64,000 bases of DNA from DATMER01 sp963741305 (GTDB lineage Bacteria > Acidobacteriota > Thermoanaerobaculia > Multivoradales > UBA5704). Positions 9,053 through 17,070 of the stretch are shown here, in pieces. Where the stretch lies: positions 6,076,001 through 6,140,000 of the forward strand of contig CAVUHL010000003.1 in assembly GCA_963741305.1 (NCBI GenBank). Reading direction: 5' to 3'. The first letter of the stretch is position 1. Every line of letters begins with the position of its first letter. Both the position numbers and the translations under genes were made by a program. A model generated the notes under the pieces. That model saw nothing but the letters and a program-made list of their open reading frames with translations, searched no databases and had not been told where the DNA came from.

Positions 9053-9268
9053 GTTCGTTTCAGGTGGTGTGAAGGACCGGGTCCCGGGGTATACTTCCCG
9101 GGATCAAGCATTGGGGGCGGAGCTTAACACAGGGCGCGAGGCGCCCGTCCGGCGCGACGAAGCCGCAGGTCTGTCGCAGAAAAGTCGCAAGCTGCCGTGT
9201 AATGCTCCCACCCTGCTCGCATACTATTTCGTTCCGAAACCGACGCACTTTCTAAGGAGGATTTTTCT

Positions 9269-12196
9269 ATGGTGCGTGTCTCTTCTGCCTCTTGCGCACA
9301 GCGCAACTGGGTGTGCGTCCTGGCATTCCTGGCCCTGTTCATCGGGCTGGCGCCACTGGCCGTCGCCCAGACCGACGTGACCACCAGCCGCATTTCGGGC
9401 ACGGTGGAAGACGCCGACGGATCCCCGCTTCCGGGCGTGACCGTGACGGCCACCAACGTCGAAACGAACCTGCAGGTCGTCGGCGTCACGGACGAGCGCG
9501 GCTTCTACCGCCTGCTCAACCTGCCGACCGGGAGCTACAACATCGAGGCTACCCTGGACGGCTTCGCCACCGCGACGGCGGAGAACGTCCGCCTGCTGCT
9601 CGGCTCGACCCCGACCATCAACTTCAACCTGCAGAGCTCGTCGGTGAGTGAGTCCATCACCGTCACGGCCGAGGTGCCGGTGGTCGAGGTGACCAACACG
9701 GCGGCCGGTACGACGATCCAGCAGGAGCAGATCGAGGCGCTGCCGATCTCCGGCCGCGACTTCAAAGGCCTCGTGCTGCTGACCCCGCAGACCCGCCTCG
9801 ACTCCGAGCGCGGCAACCTGTCGATCTCGGGCCAGCGCGGCATCAACACCAACGTGACCATCGACGGCGTGGACTACAACAACGCCTTCTTTGGCGGCAC
9901 GGTGGGAGGCGCCGAGGGCCGCTCGCCGCTCTCGATCTCCCAGGAGTCGATCAAGGAATTCACCGTCATCACGAACGGCGCCTCGGCCGAGTTCGGCCGG
10001 TCGGGCGGCGGCTTCGTGAACGTCATCACCAAGAGCGGCACCAACAACCTGCACGGCTCGGTCTTCTACTACAACCAGCCGCAGAGCCTGATCTCCGACT
10101 TCGCCAACGGCGTGGAGCCGGGCGACCAGGAGAAGGAGCAGTACGGCGGCTCCCTGGGCGGCTCGATCGTCAAGGACAAGCTGTTCTACTTCGTGTCCTA
10201 TGACAACCAGGACCAGAGCCTGACGGTGCCGATCACCGCCCAGGTGCTCGACCAGGCCCTCTTCGCCAAGTACCCCATCCTCGCTTCCCCCGCGGAGTAC
10301 GTCCAGACGCGGGATGGCGAAGTGATGTTCGGCCGCCTCGACTTCCAGGCCAACGATGCGCACCGCTTCATGCTCCGCGGCAACTTCACGGAGTACGAGG
10401 GCATCAACGGCACCTCGGATGCGCAGACCCGCGCCGAGAGCTACAACGGCATCGAGGGGCTCAGCACCGACTCCTACGTCGGCTCCTATTCCGGCCAGTT
10501 CGGATCGAACCTCCTCAACGACCTCAACCTGAACTACATCGAGGAGAGCACCCCGCGCCAGGACAAGGGGCTCAACCTCCCCGAGATCCAGCAGGGCGCC
10601 TTCCGCTGGGGTGAGGTCAGCTTCCTCCCGGTCGATCCCACGCTTACCGAGCGCAAGGCTTTCGGCGACACCTTGACCTACCTGGCCGGCGACCACGTCC
10701 TCAAGGCCGGCGGCGAGTACAACGACACCTCGATCGACCAGGTCTTCCGCGGCAACTGGCGCGGCGTGTTCATCTTCAGCAACAAGGCGGACCTGATCGC
10801 GGGCCGCTGGAACGAGTACCGGCAGTTCGGCGGCCTCGGCGGCCTGACCTCGGAAGAGGCCGGCCGCGCCAGCTTCGGCCAGAAGGAGCAGGCCCTGTTC
10901 CTCCAGGACCAGTGGTTCCTGCGCCAGAACGTCACCATCCAGGCCGGTGTGCGTTTCGAATCGCTGGACAACCCGGACCAGCCCATCCTGAACCCGAACG
11001 ACCGCAACCCCAACGGCTCCTTCCGGCTGTCCACCCAGGTCCCGGACATGGACCTCATGGACCAGATCTCGCCCCGCCTCGGCCTCTCCTGGGCTCCGGA
11101 CGAGAAGACGGCGGTCCGTTTCTCCGTCGGCCGCTTCTGGAGCCGGACGCCGGCCATCCTTCTCGCCCAGCTCTATACCTCGAACGGCCTGCGCGCCACC
11201 CAGTACAACATCATTGCCCCGCGCGACTCCGCCGGCAACGTGCTCCAGCCGACCGATCCCCTCTCTCCGGGCTGGGGAGCCAACTGGACACCCCAGGGCG
11301 TCGAGCGGATCGACTTCACCAAGGTTCCGAACGTGCCGCGCCCCGGCGTCTTCACGATCGGAGAGGACTTCGAGAACCCCTACACCGACCGCGTGACCCT
11401 CGGGGCCGAGCGCGAGATCTTCGCCAAGACCGCGCTGGCGCTCGACTTCACCTATGCCGAAGGCAAGCAGCTCCAGCGCCTGAGGAACCTCAACCGGGTC
11501 TACGACGGCACCACGGCCGCCAACGGGCTGCCACGCTACAGCTCGGCCACTCCTTTCCCGTTCTACGGCCGCGTCATCGAGAGCCTTTCGGACGGCGAAT
11601 CCGAGTACACCGCCGTCACCGCGACCCTGCGCCGCCGGTACGCCGACAACTTCAGCCTCTACGGCTCGGTGACCTGGTCGGAGGACATGGACAACGACTC
11701 CAACGAGCGCAACTTCTCCGGCATCCAGGCCGAGGACTACAACGACCTCGACCGCAGCTGGGCTTTCTCCAACCGTGACCAGGAGTGGCGCGGCGTGCTC
11801 AACGGCCTGTGGGACACCCCCTGGTGGGGCATCGGCGTCTCCGGCGCCTTCCGTTATGCCAGCGGCTCGCCCTACACCGCCACGGTCGGCGTCGATCAGA
11901 ACAACGACGGCGAGAGCGGCACCGACCGGCCGACGGTCGGCGGCGTGCACTTCGATCGCAACAGCTTCCGCCAGCCCAGCTTCTACAGCCTGGACCTGCG
12001 GCTCGCGAAGGACTTCAACATCGGACCCGGCGACATCTCGGTGTTCGCCGAGTGCTTCAACTGCACGGACGCGGAGAACCGCTTCGTGACGGACACCCGC
12101 TGGGGCACGGGTCAGACCCCGTCTGCCACCTTCGGGCAGGAAGTGGGCGTCGGCACGCCGCGCACCTTCCAGCTCGCGCTGCGCTACGACTTCTGA
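9269..12196 (+). CDS. TonB-dependent receptor, Oar-like, with carboxypeptidase-regulatory domain
   Basis: Outer-membrane receptor of 975 residues. A signal peptide ends near AVAQ (about 33), followed by a carboxypeptidase-regulatory-like Ig fold (ISGTVEDADGSPLPGVTVTATN to SYNIEATLDGF), then the plug domain (ALPISGRDFKGLV, then VTIDGVDYNN and GRSGGGFVNVITKSGTN) and a long beta-barrel region ending in FQLALRYDF with the C-terminal Phe expected for outer-membrane insertion. A strong ribosome binding site, AAGGAGG at 9254-9260, precedes the ATG. Such Oar/CarbopepD_reg receptors are abundant in acidobacteria; the ligand is unknown. It is monocistronic, with a terminator just downstream. Confidence 0.92.
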   Translation: MVRVSSASCAQRNWVCVLAFLALFIGLAPLAVAQTDVTTSRISGTVEDADGSPLPGVTVTATNVETNLQVVGVTDERGFYRLLNLPTGSYNIEATLDGFATATAENVRLLLGSTPTINFNLQSSSVSESITVTAEVPVVEVTNTAAGTTIQQEQIEALPISGRDFKGLVLLTPQTRLDSERGNLSISGQRGINTNVTIDGVDYNNAFFGGTVGGAEGRSPLSISQESIKEFTVITNGASAEFGRSGGGFVNVITKSGTNNLHGSVFYYNQPQSLISDFANGVEPGDQEKEQYGGSLGGSIVKDKLFYFVSYDNQDQSLTVPITAQVLDQALFAKYPILASPAEYVQTRDGEVMFGRLDFQANDAHRFMLRGNFTEYEGINGTSDAQTRAESYNGIEGLSTDSYVGSYSGQFGSNLLNDLNLNYIEESTPRQDKGLNLPEIQQGAFRWGEVSFLPVDPTLTERKAFGDTLTYLAGDHVLKAGGEYNDTSIDQVFRGNWRGVFIFSNKADLIAGRWNEYRQFGGLGGLTSEEAGRASFGQKEQALFLQDQWFLRQNVTIQAGVRFESLDNPDQPILNPNDRNPNGSFRLSTQVPDMDLMDQISPRLGLSWAPDEKTAVRFSVGRFWSRTPAILLAQLYTSNGLRATQYNIIAPRDSAGNVLQPTDPLSPGWGANWTPQGVERIDFTKVPNVPRPGVFTIGEDFENPYTDRVTLGAEREIFAKTALALDFTYAEGKQLQRLRNLNRVYDGTTAANGLPRYSSATPFPFYGRVIESLSDGESEYTAVTATLRRRYADNFSLYGSVTWSEDMDNDSNERNFSGIQAEDYNDLDRSWAFSNRDQEWRGVLNGLWDTPWWGIGVSGAFRYASGSPYTATVGVDQNNDGESGTDRPTVGGVHFDRNSFRQPSFYSLDLRLAKDFNIGPGDISVFAECFNCTDAENRFVTDTRWGTGQTPSATFGQEVGVGTPRTFQLALRYDF

Positions 12197-12223
12197 TCCG
12201 GAGCCTCTGGATTGGAAACGGGA

Positions 12224-12253
12224 GGGGAGCGGAAACGCTCCCCTTTTTCTTTT
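12224..12253 (+). terminator. Rho-independent terminator of the TonB receptor gene
   Basis: Perfect 8-bp stem GGGGAGCG / CGCTCCCC closed by a GAAA tetraloop and followed by TTTTTCTTTT, 27 bp after the stop codon of the receptor gene. Confidence 0.92.
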
Positions 12254-12273
12254 GCCTGGGATGTGAAGAGAAT

Positions 12274-12347
12274 TGGCTGGGAGGCAGGGATTCGAACCCC
12301 GATTCTGCGGGTCAGAGCCGCATGTCCTACCGTTGAACGACCTCCCA
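12274..12347 (-). tRNA. tRNA-Gln (anticodon CTG)
   Basis: Reading the minus strand from 12347: acceptor TGGGAGG paired with CCTCCCA, D-arm with TCAACGGTAGGA, anticodon stem TGCGG/CCGCA with loop CTCTGAC (anticodon CTG), T-arm GGTTCGAATCC, discriminator G and an encoded CCA at 12274-12276. The U1 acceptor start is typical of tRNA-Gln. It lies 41 bp downstream of gltX on the same strand. Confidence 0.95.
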
Positions 12348-12388
12348 GCAGGACAGGCCCGGTAGGATAACCGAGCCCACTCTTCCGG

Positions 12389-13828
12389 TCAACCTTCCCG
12401 GAGGTACGCCAGGAAGCGGTCCAGGTGCCTCTTCGAGGCTTCCCTGCCCATGACTTCTACAAGATCGAAGAGCGGCGGACCACCCGCGGCACCCGAGAGC
12501 GCCATCCTCACCGGGTGGATCAGCACGCCCGCCTTCACTCCGCGCTCTTCCGATAGAGCACGCAGCCCGGCCTCCAGCGCCTCCTTGGTGAACTCGGGCA
12601 GGGCGTCATAGCGGTCCCGCAGGGTCTCCAGGAGCTCCGGCAGGGCCGGGTCCTTCAGGAACTTGGCACAGGCTGCCGCGTCATACTCCAGCGACTCGCG
12701 GAAGTAGGGAAGGATCTGCTCCACCAGCTCCTTCAGGGTCCGGGAGCGGGTCCGGTGCAGCTCGAGGACCGCGGCCAGCTTTTCCGGATCGGCGTCCGCC
12801 AGCCCAGCCTGCTCCAGGAACATCTGCAGGTGGGGCATCAGCTCCGGGGTGCTGAGACGCGCCATGTACTGGGAGTTCATCCAGAGCAGCTTCTCGCGGT
12901 CGAACACCGCCGGCGAGGCGTTCAGGCGGTCCTCGGAAAAGAGCTGGATCATCTCGTCCCGGGTCATGACCTCGCGGTCGTCGCCGGGGCTCCAGCCGAG
13001 CAGGGCCAGGAAGTTGTAAAGCGCCTGCGGCAGGATGCCCTCATTGCGGAACTCCTCGACCGACGTAGCACCGTAGCGCTTCGAGAGCCGCTTCTTGTCC
13101 GGACCGAGGATCAACGGCAGGTGGCCGAAGGCCGGCACCTGCCCACCCAGCGCCAGGAAGAGCGGGATGTGCTTGGGCGTGTTCGACAGGTGGTCCTCGC
13201 CCCGGAGCACGTGGGTGACCCGCATGTCGATGTCGTCCACCACCACTGACATGTGGTAGGTCGGATTGCCGTCGGAGCGCAGGAGGATGAAGTCGTCGAG
13301 CGCATCCGGCGGGAAGTCCATGCCGCCCCGAACCATGTCCTGGAAGCGGATGTGGCCGTCCGGCATCTGGAAGCGCACGACGAACGTCCGTCCCTCGGCC
13401 AGGCGCGCCTCGACTTCCTCCTTGGACAGGCGGAGGCAGGTGCGCGGGTAGCGGAAGGCAGTGCCCTGTTTTTGCGCCTCGGCGCGCTGAGCGTCCAACT
13501 CCTCCGCCGTGCAGAAGCAGCGGTAGGCCTTGCCGGCCGCGAGCAGCTCCTCGGCGCGCTCGTGGTGGCGCGGCAGGCGCTCGCTCTGGAGGAACGGCCC
13601 CTCGTCCCAGACGGTTCCGATCCAGGCCAGGGCGGATTGGATCTGGCGTGTCATGGCCTCGTCCGAGCGCTCCTTGTCCGTGTCCTCGATGCGCAGGATG
13701 AAGGCGCCGCCGAGCTTCTGGCGCAGCAGATCGTTGTAGATGGCGGTGCGGGCGCCGCCGACGTGCAGGAAGCCGGTGGGCGAGGGCGCGAAGCGCACGC
13801 GGACCGGACCAGTAGTTTCTGTTGTCAT
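12389..13828 (-). CDS. gltX: Glutamyl-tRNA synthetase
   Basis: Class I aminoacyl-tRNA synthetase charging tRNA-Glu. It has the HIGH-like HVGG at 22-25 within RFAPSPTGFLHVGGART and the KMSKS-like KRLSKR at 246-251, with normal length (479). The tRNA gene directly downstream is tRNA-Gln rather than tRNA-Glu, which would fit a non-discriminating enzyme that also charges tRNA-Gln for GatCAB to amidate, but no gat or glnS gene is in view, so this is inference. ATG at 13828 is 17 bp from the divergent universal stress protein start. Confidence 0.94.
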   Translation of the reverse strand: MTTETTGPVRVRFAPSPTGFLHVGGARTAIYNDLLRQKLGGAFILRIEDTDKERSDEAMTRQIQSALAWIGTVWDEGPFLQSERLPRHHERAEELLAAGKAYRCFCTAEELDAQRAEAQKQGTAFRYPRTCLRLSKEEVEARLAEGRTFVVRFQMPDGHIRFQDMVRGGMDFPPDALDDFILLRSDGNPTYHMSVVVDDIDMRVTHVLRGEDHLSNTPKHIPLFLALGGQVPAFGHLPLILGPDKKRLSKRYGATSVEEFRNEGILPQALYNFLALLGWSPGDDREVMTRDEMIQLFSEDRLNASPAVFDREKLLWMNSQYMARLSTPELMPHLQMFLEQAGLADADPEKLAAVLELHRTRSRTLKELVEQILPYFRESLEYDAAACAKFLKDPALPELLETLRDRYDALPEFTKEALEAGLRALSEERGVKAGVLIHPVRMALSGAAGGPPLFDLVEVMGREASKRHLDRFLAYLREG

Positions 13829-13845
13829 GGGGGCGAAAAGGTATC

Positions 13846-14763
13846 ATGGCGGCCATGGAACCCGGAACCTCCACTCACCCCGTCATCCTGGCCGCCACCG
13901 ACTTCTCGGAAACCGCCGAAGCCGCCCTCGACTGGGCCTCAGAGCTGGCCCGGCTCCAGGGAGCCCGGCTGGAGCTGGTCCACGCCGTGACAGTGCCGCC
14001 GGCCCTGCCCGGCTTTGTCCCGCCCGGTCCCGTCTTCGACGAGGAGGTGCACTCGGCAGCTCAATCGCGTCTTGCGGAGGCCGCGGTCCGCCTGCGGGAG
14101 GCGGGAGGAGAGGTCTCGACCCATCTGGGGATCGGCACGCCCTCGCAGGTAATCCTGAGCCGCGCCGCGGAGCTTCCGGCCGCCGCGATCGTCATGGGCA
14201 CCCGGGGCCTCACCGGCCTCCGCCACCTGCTCCTGGGGAGCACCACCGAGCGGGTGATGCACCGGGCGCCCTGCCCGGTCCTGTCGGTCCACCCGGATGA
14301 CCGCGGAAGCCACCGGCCGATCCGCTCGATCCTGGTGCCCACCGACTTCTCCGAGGACGCCGAGCTGGCCATCGACGCCGCCCACCGCCTCCTCGCCCCG
14401 CTGGACCAGGACGCCCGGCTGGTCCTCCTCCACGCCTTCAACCTGCCCATCGAGTACACCGCCTACGGCCCGATCCCGACCTCGATCAACTTCTTGAAGG
14501 ACACGGGGCTGGAAGCCGAGCGGCGGCTGGAGGCAACCCGGGAGCGGCTGCTGCGAGAGGGCCTGGTGGTGGAAACCGTGGCCCGGGAGGGAGATCCCGC
14601 CGACGTCATCGAGGACGAGGCCAGAAAGCGCGGGGTGGACCTCATCGCCATGGGCACCCACGGCGGCTCCGCCCTGCGGCATCTGCTGATCGGCAGCACC
14701 GCCGCGCGTGTGATCCAGCACGCCCCCTGTCCCGTAATGACGATCCGCCAGCACAGGGAGTAG
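13846..14763 (+). CDS. Tandem-domain universal stress protein (UspA family)
   Basis: Two consecutive UspA domains. The first runs from VILAATDFSETAEAALDWA to the nucleotide-binding motif GTRGLTGLRHLLLGST; the second from SILVPTDFSEDAELAID to GTHGGSALRHLLIGST. Both keep the G-2X-G-9X-G(S/T) ATP-binding pattern, so an ATP-binding cytoplasmic stress protein is expected. Start candidates are ATG 13846 (AAAAGG 4 bp upstream) and in-frame ATG 13855; I use the first. The TAG stop at 14761-14763 coincides with the first bases of a small inverted-repeat element, so the native C-terminus may have been slightly altered. Confidence 0.9.
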   Translation: MAAMEPGTSTHPVILAATDFSETAEAALDWASELARLQGARLELVHAVTVPPALPGFVPPGPVFDEEVHSAAQSRLAEAAVRLREAGGEVSTHLGIGTPSQVILSRAAELPAAAIVMGTRGLTGLRHLLLGSTTERVMHRAPCPVLSVHPDDRGSHRPIRSILVPTDFSEDAELAIDAAHRLLAPLDQDARLVLLHAFNLPIEYTAYGPIPTSINFLKDTGLEAERRLEATRERLLREGLVVETVAREGDPADVIEDEARKRGVDLIAMGTHGGSALRHLLIGSTAARVIQHAPCPVMTIRQHRE

Positions 14764-14893
14764 TACCCTGTCACGCCGGAAAAGATGGGATTCTCTGTAG
14801 GGGCACCTCTTGTGGGTGCCCTTCCGGAGGGCGGCCACAAGGGCCGCCCCTACATGAAACGCTATCCATCAATCGGACTGTGACGAGGTACTA
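14761..14893. mobile_element. Small non-coding element with terminal inverted repeats (MITE-like)
   Basis: Ends are TAGTACCCTGTCAC at 14761 and its near-complement GTGACGAGGTACTA at 14880-14893 (12 of 14 positions match). Inside is a nested palindrome at 14797-14853 running from GTAGGGGCACC to GGGCCGCCCCTAC; a further partial copy of that inner palindrome lies at 14903-14926, just outside the element. There is no transposase. The left terminal repeat provides the stop codon of the preceding universal stress protein gene. Confidence 0.55.
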
Positions 14894-14937
14894 GTATCTC
14901 GTGTAGGGCGGTCCTTGTGGCCGCCCTCGCTAGAACA

Positions 14938-15060
14938 TAAGCGGCTCTGGCTTCCCGGCAAGCAGCCTCAACTCGAAAGCCAGCCGCCATGGCTACTCGA
15001 TTAGCGGCTCTGGCTTCAGCGCAAGCCGCCTCCCCTTCTCTTCGAGCGACTCCCGCTTGG
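14938..15060. repeat. Degenerate 21-bp tandem array (about 6 units)
   Basis: Units begin GCGGCTCTGGCTTCC, GCAGCCTCAACTCG, GCCGCCATGGCTAC, GCGGCTCTGGCTTCAG, GCCGCCTCCCCTTC and GCGACTCCCGCTTGG at 21-bp steps from 14940. Units 1 and 4 share 14 identical bases. No credible gene lies here. Confidence 0.65.
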
Positions 15061-15187
15061 ACATGGGATCGGCCAGCCCACCGGCCAACGGACCTCCCCC
15101 GGGCGTCTCCCGCCCACCCGTAGGATTCTGCCACTCACCCCCGAGTCGCAGCATCCCGAGCTCCAGCGGCAGGAAAACACCCGAACT

Positions 15188-15459
15188 TTGCAGCATACGT
15201 ACCGTCTGCGGCAGCCACCCACGGCCGTTATGCTCCGAATCCAGGGCCGGCAGCCTCGAATGCTCCCAATATGCTCCGAAAGATGGCCGGTATGCTGCGA
15301 CTCGCGCCCGTGCGGCTGCCGCTCACGGTCGGGAGGCTGCGACTCGGGGCCAGGTTGGAGCATCCTGAGCGTGTGCGGCAGCCGCACACGGTAGATTCGG
15401 AGCATCTTTGCCTCGTGTGCGCCCCGCCGGACCTTCGGATGCTCCGAATTGCCTGGACG
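15188..15459. repeat. Degenerate 21-bp tandem array with units in both orientations (about 13 units)
   Basis: Unit starts fall at 15188, 15209, 15230, 15251, 15271, 15292, 15313, 15334, 15355, 15376, 15397, 15418 and 15439, that is steps of 21 with one of 20. Some units read ATGCTCCGAA or ATGCTGCGACTC; others carry the complement, such as TTGGAGCATCC and TCGGAGCATC. CGGCAGCCGCACACGG and CGGCTGCCGCTCACGG are a second related pair. Short open frames through the array encode only heptad echoes of the 21-bp unit, so I call no gene. Confidence 0.7.
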
Positions 15460-15505
15460 GGGCTGGCGCCGGGGCTCGGGTGGATGCGTCTTCCAGGTAG
15501 TAGAT

Positions 15506-16864
15506 TTATTTTACCCAGACGGTCTTGATGTTCACGAACTCGCGGATGCCCACGTCGGCCAGCTCGCGGCCGTAGCCCGAGGTCTTGATGCCGCCGAAGG
15601 GGAGGCGGGGATCCGACTTGACGATCCCGTTCACGAAGACCGAGCCGGCCTCGATCTCGGACGCCAGGGCCTCGGCGCGGATCGAATCGGAGGTCCAGAT
15701 GCTGGCCCCCAGGCCGAAGCGGGAGCGGTTCGCCAGCTCGATCGCCTCGTCCGTGTCCCGGGCGCGGATCACCGCCGCCACGGGCCCGAAGGTCTCCTCG
15801 TCGAACGCGGGCATGCCGGGCCGGACGCCCGAGAGCACGGTCGGAGGGTAGAACCAGCCCTGCCCGTCGATCCGCTTCCCCCCGGTCTTCAGCTCAGCTC
15901 CCGCTTCCACCGAGCGGCGCACTTGGTCGTCCAGATCGTCCAGAAGGTCCTCGCGGGCCATGGGGCCGATCTCGGTCGCCCGGTCCATGGGGTCACCGAC
16001 CTTGAGGGCCTCCATGGCCTTGACCATCTCCTCCTCGAAGCGGTCGGCGATCGACTCGTCGACAATGAAGCGCTTGGCCGCGATGCAGCTCTGGCCGGTG
16101 TTGATCGTCCGCGCCTTGGCCGCCTGTTTGGCCGTCTCGACCGGATCGGCATCGGCCAGGACGATGAAGGGATCCGAGCCGCCGAGCTCCAGCACGGTCT
16201 TCTTGAGCTGGCGGCCGGCCTCGGCGGCCACCTCCATCCCGGCTCGGTCGCTGCCGGTGAGGGTCACGGCGCGGACAGCCGGGTGGCGGATCAGATCCGC
16301 GACCCGCGAGGAGGGGACCAGGAGCGTGGTGAAGATCCCCTCGGGGAAACCCGCGTCGCGGAAGACCTCCTCGATGGCGAGGGCCGTGCCCGGGACGTTG
16401 CCGGCGTGCTTCAGCAGGCCGGCGTTGCCGGCCATGAGCGCCGGGGCGGCGAAGCGGAAGACCTGCCAGAAGGGGAAGTTCCAGGGCATGATCGCCAGCA
16501 CCGGACCCAGCGGGTCGTAGCGCACCAGGCTGCGGCTGGCATCGGTGCTGACCGCCTCGGTCGACAGGAAGCCCTCGGCGTTCTCGGCGTAGAAGTCGCA
16601 GACCCAGGCGCACTTGTCGACCTCGCCCTCGGCCGCGGCGACCGGCTTGCCCATCTCCTCGGTGATCAGGCGGCCGTAGTCTCCGGCGCGGTCACGGAGG
16701 ATGTCGCCGGCCGCGCGCATCAGCCGGGCGCGCTCCGCGAACGGGTGCCTGCGCCAGGAGGCAAAGGCCCGCTCGGCGCGCTCCAGGCGCGCGGCGACCT
16801 CGGGTTCGTCGTGCTCGGGATAGTCCCGGATCAGCTGTCCGGTGGCGGGATTGACGGCTTTCAT
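15506..16864 (-). CDS. Aldehyde dehydrogenase, succinate-semialdehyde dehydrogenase-like
   Basis: 452-residue NAD(P)-dependent aldehyde dehydrogenase. It shows GPVLAIMPWNFPFWQ, the active-site segments LELGGSDPFIV (general base Glu) and NTGQSCIAAKRFIV (catalytic Cys), and EETFGPVAAVI. The SCIAAKRFIV form is that of the Sad/YneI type of succinate-semialdehyde dehydrogenase, which makes succinate from succinate semialdehyde. ATG 16864 is chosen; an upstream extension of the frame runs into the tRNA-Ser gene and is not coding. Exact substrate is inferred from family resemblance. Confidence 0.87.
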   Translation of the reverse strand: MKAVNPATGQLIRDYPEHDEPEVAARLERAERAFASWRRHPFAERARLMRAAGDILRDRAGDYGRLITEEMGKPVAAAEGEVDKCAWVCDFYAENAEGFLSTEAVSTDASRSLVRYDPLGPVLAIMPWNFPFWQVFRFAAPALMAGNAGLLKHAGNVPGTALAIEEVFRDAGFPEGIFTTLLVPSSRVADLIRHPAVRAVTLTGSDRAGMEVAAEAGRQLKKTVLELGGSDPFIVLADADPVETAKQAAKARTINTGQSCIAAKRFIVDESIADRFEEEMVKAMEALKVGDPMDRATEIGPMAREDLLDDLDDQVRRSVEAGAELKTGGKRIDGQGWFYPPTVLSGVRPGMPAFDEETFGPVAAVIRARDTDEAIELANRSRFGLGASIWTSDSIRAEALASEIEAGSVFVNGIVKSDPRLPFGGIKTSGYGRELADVGIREFVNIKTVWVK

Positions 16865-16876
16865 CTTTGAACGATG

Positions 16877-16970
<94 letters not shown>

Positions 16971-17070
16971 TGCGGTTCCGGCAGGGGCCCTCATTGTAGA
17001 TGCCTCCGGCCCGGGAGTCAAAAGGCAACTCCGGAAGATAGACTATCCCCCTCTGGAGGGAAAGCGAACC

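Noticed and set aside
9224..11950. Very long open frame antisense to the TonB receptor gene
   Set aside because: Low-complexity Val/Gly/Asp-rich translation, no motif, and the opposite strand encodes a clear receptor with signal peptide and ribosome binding site. High G+C leaves long stop-free frames on the other strand.
15016..15405. Open frames of 85-130 codons on both strands in the 15-kb gap
   Set aside because: The translations are heptad echoes of the 21-bp repeat, with no ribosome binding site, and both strands are equally open.
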